A stretch of 64,000 nucleotides of DNA from Pithys albifrons albifrons. Its lineage: Eukaryota > Chordata > Aves > Passeriformes > Thamnophilidae. Under the pieces are notes generated by a model. The model ran no database searches. It saw only the letters and a program-made list of their open reading frames with translations, and had not been told where the DNA came from. Position 1 is the stretch's first letter; every line of letters starts with the position of its first letter. Below, one piece after another: positions 60,901 to 64,000 of the stretch. Position numbers and translations under genes: made by a program. The stretch covers positions 27,497,066-27,561,065 of the forward strand of contig NC_092467.1 of the NCBI RefSeq assembly GCF_047495875.1. The letters run 5' to 3'.

Positions 60901-63505
60901 GGCAAGGACTGATGAGACTCTTTGTTGGAAGCTGAAGATGGAATTAATGGCATTGCTCCTGGAACATTAAGAGGTTTTCTCTTGGATGGTGGCACCAAAG
61001 CTGCAGGCAAGGACATTGGCACTGGTTCTTTCTCCAAAGCACAGTACACCAAAAACATGGCCTGAACAAGAAAACAAAGTGTGTGGATGAAAATACATAA
61101 GAAATAAATAAAGATATAAACTAAAGCATTACTTAAGAAATAACTTTGTATCATTTTTTCATTGTTTCTCCTTCACAAGCCCCTCAGCTAAACTGCAGCT
61201 TATTGCCTTCTGCATGTCCCATTACTACTTTCATTTGAGATTCAATGCTTAGCAAAAGAAGCTCAGAATTTTTTAGAACACTAAAATGATTCTCCTAAAT
61301 ATTACCAAACTTGTATCATGACTTGAAGAATTTTATTTGAGAGAAGACTTCAAACACTCAGTTTTAATGTATCACTGTTTTTCCAGGAATTGCTGCACTC
61401 AACATCTATTACTTTGTTGTGGCCATCTCTTATTTACTATTCTTACATTATTTCATCAGTCCTGGCATAAAGAGTGTTAAAATTCTAACTTGCTATGAAC
61501 GTCAAAAGAATTTATACATAATTCCTTTAAAAATTTTCCTCAAGGGTACCTTGAGGCATTCAAGTTCTATAAATACTGAAGCAGTTCTTGCCAGTTAAGG
61601 TGTGAAACACTCAGTGTCTCATGGGACAGCAGATCTCAGGTCTAAGTTTTTAATGGCTCATTTAGCCCACAAAGAAAGTTACTGCTGTGTACTGAGAGAC
61701 ATTCAACACACTGATAGAAATATTAAACAGTACTAAAACCTGATTAATGTCTCCAAATAAAATAATAAATGACCCACACAGTCAAAAATTAATACACAAT
61801 GCATCTATTTTAAACTCTGCCTGCCATGAGGCTTCCAAAATCCCAAGAGGCAAAAGGTACTCACAACTGCAAACTCATCTCTATCCAACATTCCATCCCG
61901 GTCAATGTCACTCAGTTCCCACACCTGCCAACAAAAAGCAGAATATAGGGATGTCTGCCTGAACTGCAGCACTTTGCTATTGAAAACCTCATTAAAAACA
62001 AACATGAGAACAGCCTCCCTTCACCATATCCCAAGTTCTACTGAGATTAACAGCATTAGTTTTCAGTGAGCAACATAAATTCATATAAACCAAAAGCACA
62101 GATTCTTAAGCTGGAGACAGAGGCACCAAGTGTTAAAGGGCACACACAGCTGACACACTGGAGTAAGAGGTGATCCAAGCAAATATCAAAATAAATTTAA
62201 TTTCATTTTTCAGTTTAACAGTTGCACATGTGTGGCCACTCCATAAGATGGCATTTAATAGTTGGGCTCATTACCACCGATCTTCAGCTTGAAAAACAGG
62301 TATTGCTGAGTGCAGCACCATTATCTGTGAATTAACAATTAAGAAGAAAGATATTCTTACTCGTCCTAAGATATCCACTGGCAGTTTTGAGTTGAGGAGT
62401 ACAGGTTTCACCTTATCCCCTGACAACAGTCCATTCACTGGATTTAGGCTGTCAAAAATAGCATCATACTTGGCTTTGTCTTCTGGCTGCAGGGGCAGAA
62501 GAAAAACGTTACTTATGCAAACAGTCACACTCACAGTCCAAGAAGCAGCGATTCCTTCAAAAACCCTTATTTTTCTTTCCTAAACACATTGCAGTTCCTG
62601 TTGCTTATAGGAAAGTATGAAAAAATATGTTATTTTTAAGTCAGCTAGAGATTCATCCAAAACCAACTGAGACTTCCTCTTCAATTATTTTCATGGCTTC
62701 AGGTAACTATTTTTTATTACAAATTTCTAAACATGAAGAGATTTCCCAAGGGTCAAGTGTTCTTAAAGTGTTCTTATCAAATTAGGTCTACTAGCCCAAT
62801 TACAGATTTGATATGAATGGTAACTATCACACACTATAAACTGTAGCTACCAGTAGCATTACATTTTTCTCAGAAAGACACGTTTTCTTGCAAACAAGAT
62901 AATAGTTCTTGGTAACAGCCTGATATTTAGTTTACCTTAACAGCCCATGGTAGATCACTTGATACAGTTCCACTGAGTAGCAAAGGACTGCCAGTATCAG
63001 TCTAAGGAAAAACAGTGAAAAAGAACCACATTAAGAGAGACATGATTCTGAATTTGCAAAACCACTCCCTCCCTTGAAAAGCTGCTTCTCAAACCCAGAA
63101 CTGCATTTTAGTCACTCACACCAAAGTTTAGAGTAAAAAATTTAAAATGTTTTTCTGTTAAGGACAATACCAATAGAAAAAATACAATATTTTTTTTCAA
63201 ATTACACATAATTTTATATTAAAATCCCTACTAGAACATGTAGCATCCTATTCCACATGGCTTAATCTTCCCCTCCTGTACAACTTCACCATTGCTGTAC
63301 AACTTCACCCTCTAAAGTGTTTGGTATTTATACCAAACCTTCCTAATTGCTCACCTAAAAGCAGTTCTTACTAATGAGTTCGTATGTTCAATTAAAAGAG
63401 AAATCTTACAAATCGTGGTGGAGGAACAGGCAAGTTCAGACTATTCAGGGAAACATCCAATCCATTCTGTGCACATGCTACGAGTCGTAAAGCCACGAAA
63501 AATTC
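30808..63505 (-). CDS. EPS15: EPS15, epidermal growth factor receptor substrate 15 (all but the 5' exons)
   Basis: Spliced gene with 21 coding exons placed, totalling 2547 bases (848 codons plus stop) with every junction in frame. EPS15 is a scaffold of clathrin-coated pits that links AP-2, NPF-motif proteins and ubiquitinated cargo such as EGFR. Order of parts: the tail of EH1 (63505), EH2 (62486-61061), EH3 (60102-58978), coiled coil for dimerisation (55481-44772), a Ser/Glu-rich linker, 14 DPF motifs that bind the AP-2 alpha ear (41705-32841), the Crk SH3 ligand PALPPK, and two UIMs in the last exon. Human EPS15 has 896 residues and about 71 of those precede the first exon seen here. The match to recalled human EPS15 is strong throughout, clearly closer than to EPS15L1. 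Promoter and exons for the start of EH1 lie beyond base 64000. Confidence 0.98.
32841..33019 (-). CDS. EPS15: EPS15 exon: last DPF motifs
   Basis: The acceptor is TAATCTAAG before 33019 and the donor is GTGAGT. The 179 bases complete Gly and encode [20 protein letters not shown] then [20 protein letters not shown] and [19 protein letters not shown]. Two intact DPF motifs remain; the site of a third in human is DSF here. An 11-base tandem (aaaatgaattt) lies just inside the intron at 33028-33049. Confidence 0.96.
33020..35724 (-). other. EPS15 intron with CR1 fragment
   Basis: About 2.7 kb between the exons 32841-33019 and 35725-35887. Apart from the CR1 at about 34062-34207, no recognisable element is seen. 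Confidence 0.8.
34062..34207 (+). repeat. CR1 retroposon 3' end with octamer tail
   Basis: 'tgtccctgcccttggcaggg' is followed by 'tccaaaccattctgtgattc' and the terminal ATTCTATG-type repeats that end CR1 elements. It is truncated at the 5' end and opposite in sense to EPS15. Confidence 0.8.
35725..35887 (-). CDS. EPS15: EPS15 exon: proline-rich Crk SH3 ligand
   Basis: The acceptor is TTGTTGAAG before 35887 and the donor is GTAAGA. The 163 bases encode [20 protein letters not shown] then [34 protein letters not shown] and one base. PALPPK fits the P-x-L-P-x-K ligand for Crk SH3 domains. Confidence 0.96.
36399..36475 (-). CDS. EPS15: EPS15 exon: DPF and FADFSTL block
   Basis: The acceptor is GTGTTCAG before 36475 and the donor is GTAACG. 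The 77 bases complete Ala and encode [20 protein letters not shown] then STLAK. A second AG five bases into the exon would break the frame with the upstream exon. Confidence 0.95.
36847..36874. repeat. (AT)n/(GT)n microsatellite in EPS15 intron
   Basis: Run of atatat with interspersed gt ending in gtgtgtg. It is probably length-polymorphic. Confidence 0.85.
37659..37728 (-). CDS. EPS15: EPS15 exon: DPF motif
   Basis: The acceptor is TTGTTTTAG before 37728 and the donor is GTAAAA. The 70 bases encode [20 protein letters not shown] then NDL plus one base. The NDPFAPGGT run is conserved. Confidence 0.95.
39253..39389 (-). CDS. EPS15: EPS15 exon: dense DPF repeat block
   Basis: The acceptor is CTTTTTAG before 39389 and the donor is GTAAGT. 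The 137 bases complete Asp and encode [20 protein letters not shown] then [20 protein letters not shown] and SSNIT. It carries five DPF motifs including the one split across the acceptor. Confidence 0.97.
40280..40315 (-). CDS. EPS15: EPS15 exon: DPF motifs (36 bases)
   Basis: A very short exon. The acceptor is TTTAAACAG before 40315 and the donor is GTAAAT. It completes Ser, encodes [11 protein letters not shown] and leaves one base. The [15 protein letters not shown] sequence across its junctions is identical to human. Confidence 0.96.
41615..41705 (-). CDS. EPS15: EPS15 exon: first DPF motifs
   Basis: The acceptor is TTGCTCAG before 41705 and the donor is GTAAGT. The 91 bases encode [20 protein letters not shown] then [10 protein letters not shown] plus one base. 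It contains two AP-2-binding DPF motifs; [13 protein letters not shown] across the junction is conserved. Confidence 0.96.
42048..42122 (-). CDS. EPS15: EPS15 exon: acidic linker before the DPF region
   Basis: The acceptor is CTTGTACAG before 42122 and the donor is GTGAGT. The 75 bases encode [20 protein letters not shown] then TITKK, phase 0-0. Human similarity is limited to the SSPE.. start, so support comes mainly from phase, splice signals and position. Confidence 0.88.
42667..42864 (-). CDS. EPS15: EPS15 exon: post-coiled-coil linker
   Basis: The acceptor is TGTTCACAG before 42864 and the donor is GTGAGT. The 198 bases encode [20 protein letters not shown], then [40 protein letters not shown] and ANSVSP. 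The [10 protein letters not shown] run is shared with human; the acidic tail diverges. Confidence 0.94.
42865..44771 (-). other. EPS15 intron
   Basis: About 1.9 kb between coiled-coil and linker exons. It contains a long T/G-rich low-complexity run at about 43161-43246 and nothing else recognisable. Confidence 0.8.
43161..43246 (+). repeat. T/G-rich low-complexity tract
   Basis: Poly-T runs broken by short G runs (gggggttttt, ggggtttttt). On the transcribed minus strand it is A/C-rich. Confidence 0.85.
44772..44969 (-). CDS. EPS15: EPS15 exon: coiled coil, C-terminal part
   Basis: The acceptor is ATGCTTCAG before 44969 and the donor is GTAAGG. The 198 bases encode [20 protein letters not shown] then [40 protein letters not shown] and QQEINS. 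Heptads run through the whole exon. Confidence 0.97.
45599..45760 (-). CDS. EPS15: EPS15 exon: coiled coil
   Basis: The acceptor is TTTTTTACAG before 45760 and the donor is GTAAGG. The 162 bases encode [20 protein letters not shown] then [20 protein letters not shown] and [14 protein letters not shown], phase 0-0. This is the core dimerisation segment. Confidence 0.97.
46108..46577 (+). repeat. CR1 retroposon, 5'-truncated 3' module
   Basis: About 470 bases in clear CR1 order. 'ctggagcacctctgctctgg' is followed by 'gacaggctgagagagctggg'. Next comes 'cctggcacaggtgcccagaa' and then 'aacctgggctggtgggaggt'. The end is 'gaggtcccttccaacccaaa' with 'ccattctgacactctatgg'. It is the best preserved CR1 copy in the window and antisense to EPS15. 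Confidence 0.9.
49851..49874 (+). repeat. A-rich (AAAG)n tract
   Basis: Poly-A followed by about three aaag units within an EPS15 intron. Confidence 0.8.
50152..50224 (-). CDS. EPS15: EPS15 exon: coiled coil
   Basis: The acceptor is CTTCTAG before 50224 and the donor is GTAAAT. The 73 bases complete Arg and encode [20 protein letters not shown] then SEVQ, a heptad-patterned coiled coil nearly identical to human. Confidence 0.97.
50225..55395 (-). other. Largest EPS15 intron in the window (5.2 kb)
   Basis: AT-rich intron with a 30-base tandem duplication at 54151-54210. I saw no alternative exon matching EPS15. The longest open frame (54696-55172, minus) resembles no family I know. Confidence 0.75.
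54151..54210 (+). repeat. Two-copy 30-base tandem duplication
   Basis: Units 54151-54180 and 54181-54210 both run aatattgtca...gccactgca and match at about 26-27 of 30 positions. Confidence 0.9.
55396..55481 (-). CDS. EPS15: EPS15 exon: start of coiled coil
   Basis: The acceptor is ATGTTTCAG before 55481 and the donor is GTAAGT. The 86 bases encode [20 protein letters not shown] then NNEIVDLQ plus two bases. The [20 protein letters not shown] block is invariant with human. Confidence 0.97.
55482..58977 (-). other. EPS15 intron (3.5 kb) between EH3 and coiled coil
   Basis: AT-rich intron. It contains the candidate in-frame microexon at 56169-56207 and a T/G-rich run near 57337-57361. No clear transposon was recognised. 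Confidence 0.75.
56169..56207 (-). other. EPS15: Candidate 39-base EPS15 microexon (unproven)
   Basis: The minus strand has an AG at 56209-56208 after a T-rich stretch, then 13 open codons encoding [13 protein letters not shown], then AAG|GTATTT at 56168. Both ends are phase 0, matching the flanking exons 58978-59137 and 55396-55481. The peptide would extend the start of the coiled coil and ends LQK like the upstream exon. The acceptor tract is weak, with purines near the AG. I know of no described exon here. Confidence 0.2.
58978..59137 (-). CDS. EPS15: EPS15 exon: EH3 end and exit linker
   Basis: The acceptor is CTGTGCAG before 59137 and the donor is GTAAGG. The 160 bases complete Trp and encode [20 protein letters not shown] then [20 protein letters not shown] and [13 protein letters not shown]. 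The CDTKDCGKL loop is an EPS15 signature, not EPS15L1 (ADTRQTGKL). It ends in phase 0. Confidence 0.96.
59957..60102 (-). CDS. EPS15: EPS15 exon: EH3 first part
   Basis: The acceptor is CCCCTCAG before 60102 and the donor is GTAGGT. The 146 bases encode [20 protein letters not shown] then [20 protein letters not shown] and PSALLAHI plus two bases of a Trp codon. The first EF-hand-like loop is [10 protein letters not shown]. Confidence 0.96.
60861..61061 (-). CDS. EPS15: EPS15 exon: end of EH2 and extended EH2-EH3 linker
   Basis: The acceptor is TTGTTCAG before 61061 and the donor is GTATAG. The 201 bases start [20 protein letters not shown] then ALVPPSKRK as in human EPS15. They continue for about 38 residues rich in Pro, Ser and Ala, ending KPPLPQ, before EH3 begins WVVSP in the next exon. 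From memory the human 896-residue form goes almost directly from SKRK to WVVSP, so this linker is longer here and more like that of EPS15L1. The reading is phase 0-0 and uninterrupted. Confidence 0.92.
61865..61924 (-). CDS. EPS15: EPS15 exon: EH2 EF-hand loop
   Basis: The acceptor is TTGGCAG before 61924 and the donor is GTGAGT. The 60 bases encode [20 protein letters not shown]. It includes the conserved Trp of the NPF pocket and the calcium-binding loop [12 protein letters not shown]. Confidence 0.97.
62361..62486 (-). CDS. EPS15: EPS15 exon: EH2 first half
   Basis: The acceptor is CCCTGCAG before 62486 and the donor is GTAAGA. The 126 bases encode [20 protein letters not shown] then [20 protein letters not shown] and GR. 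It is nearly identical to human EH2, the domain best characterised for NPF-peptide binding. Confidence 0.97.
62936..63001 (-). CDS. EPS15: EPS15 exon: EH1-EH2 linker
   Basis: The acceptor is CCTTAG before 63001 and the donor is GTAAAC. The 66 bases encode [20 protein letters not shown] then VK in phase 0-0. The LPWAVK that ends it leads directly into EH2. Confidence 0.95.
63410..63505 (-). CDS. EPS15: EPS15 exon: end of EH1 and linker
   Basis: The acceptor is TTCCTTCAG before 63505 and the donor is GTAAGA. The 96 bases (32 codons, phase 0-0) encode [20 protein letters not shown] then [12 protein letters not shown]. This is the last helix of the first EH domain, corresponding to about human residue 72 onward. 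Confidence 0.96.
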
Positions 63506-64000
63506 CTGAAGGAAAAAATGAAATTTGGAAGGGTTTATTTTATGAAAATACTAAAATTTCAGAAGAAGCTTTTCTAGTAATTCTGTATATAAAAGGGGTT
63601 GCAAATGGCTTCAAAGAAGGTCAGAAAGTGAAGGAAAGCAGCAGGCAGCAACTGCTGGATTCCTCCAGTGAGGCAGTTTGTAATTAATTTTCCAAGCATT
63701 TACTGCCTTTCCAGCCAGTTCTCAGCACTCAGTTCCTCTATGACAGAACACTGAAGATTTGAAATGTAATTACAGCAGTTTATCTTTGAGGAACTGAGCA
63801 GATCCCAAAGATGGTCGAGGAAAGGGGAGAAAAACAAAAAAATGAACCAAAAGAAGCCCAAAAAATAAACTTGCTTGGTAGACATTACAATCTCCTCCTT
63901 CTCCTACCACGGGATGAAGCATGGGCAGTCATTTAAGGAATTACACTGGAAATCCAACAGCAACACACACAGCAGAGCTTGCTGGTAGCACCACTGCTGC
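63506..64000 (-). other. EPS15 intron, partial
   Basis: Sequence upstream of the EH1-end exon, running off the right edge. The next 5' exon, which should encode a segment ending in the LNKQ of EH1, is not visible here. Confidence 0.8.

Overview
The window is vertebrate nuclear DNA and almost certainly avian. It shows spliced genes with GT-AG introns, short avian-style introns and several 3'-truncated CR1 retroposons ending in the typical bird tail. It also holds the TTC39A-EPS15 tandem pair in the same order and orientation as on human chromosome 1p32. The species cannot be fixed from the sequence. Both genes lie on the minus strand, so transcription runs from high to low coordinates.

Region 1 (1 to about 24.9 kb) is the 5' half of TTC39A, a tetratricopeptide-repeat 39 family protein. 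Seven shared coding exons lie at 13434, 6422, 5834, 5318, 3003, 1191 and 816 (high-coordinate ends). Three candidate alternative first coding exons lie upstream, at 24542 (in a strong CpG island), 19126 and 15487. All three end in the same phase and could each splice to the exon at 13330-13434. The gene continues past base 1; its C-terminal half is outside the window.

Region 2 (about 24.9 to 29.1 kb) is intergenic, with no recognisable conserved gene. The CpG island carries TTC39A's distal first exon and, on the plus strand, a good orphan 5' splice site.

Region 3 (about 29.1 kb to beyond 63.5 kb) is EPS15, the clathrin-coated-pit endocytic adaptor. Twenty-one coding exons were placed and all junctions are in frame. 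They encode 848 residues plus stop: the tail of EH domain 1, all of EH2 and EH3, the central coiled coil, the DPF-repeat AP-2-binding region, a proline-rich Crk-binding motif and two C-terminal ubiquitin-interacting motifs. The first roughly 70 residues (5' exons and promoter) lie beyond base 64000. The 3' UTR probably ends at a poly(A) signal at 29105-29110.

The remaining DNA is intron with CR1 fragments and simple repeats. There is no prokaryotic, viral or CRISPR content and no clearly new system. The points most worth checking are the alternative first exons of TTC39A, a GC-AG intron in TTC39A, a long EH2-EH3 linker in EPS15 and a possible 39-base in-frame microexon in EPS15.
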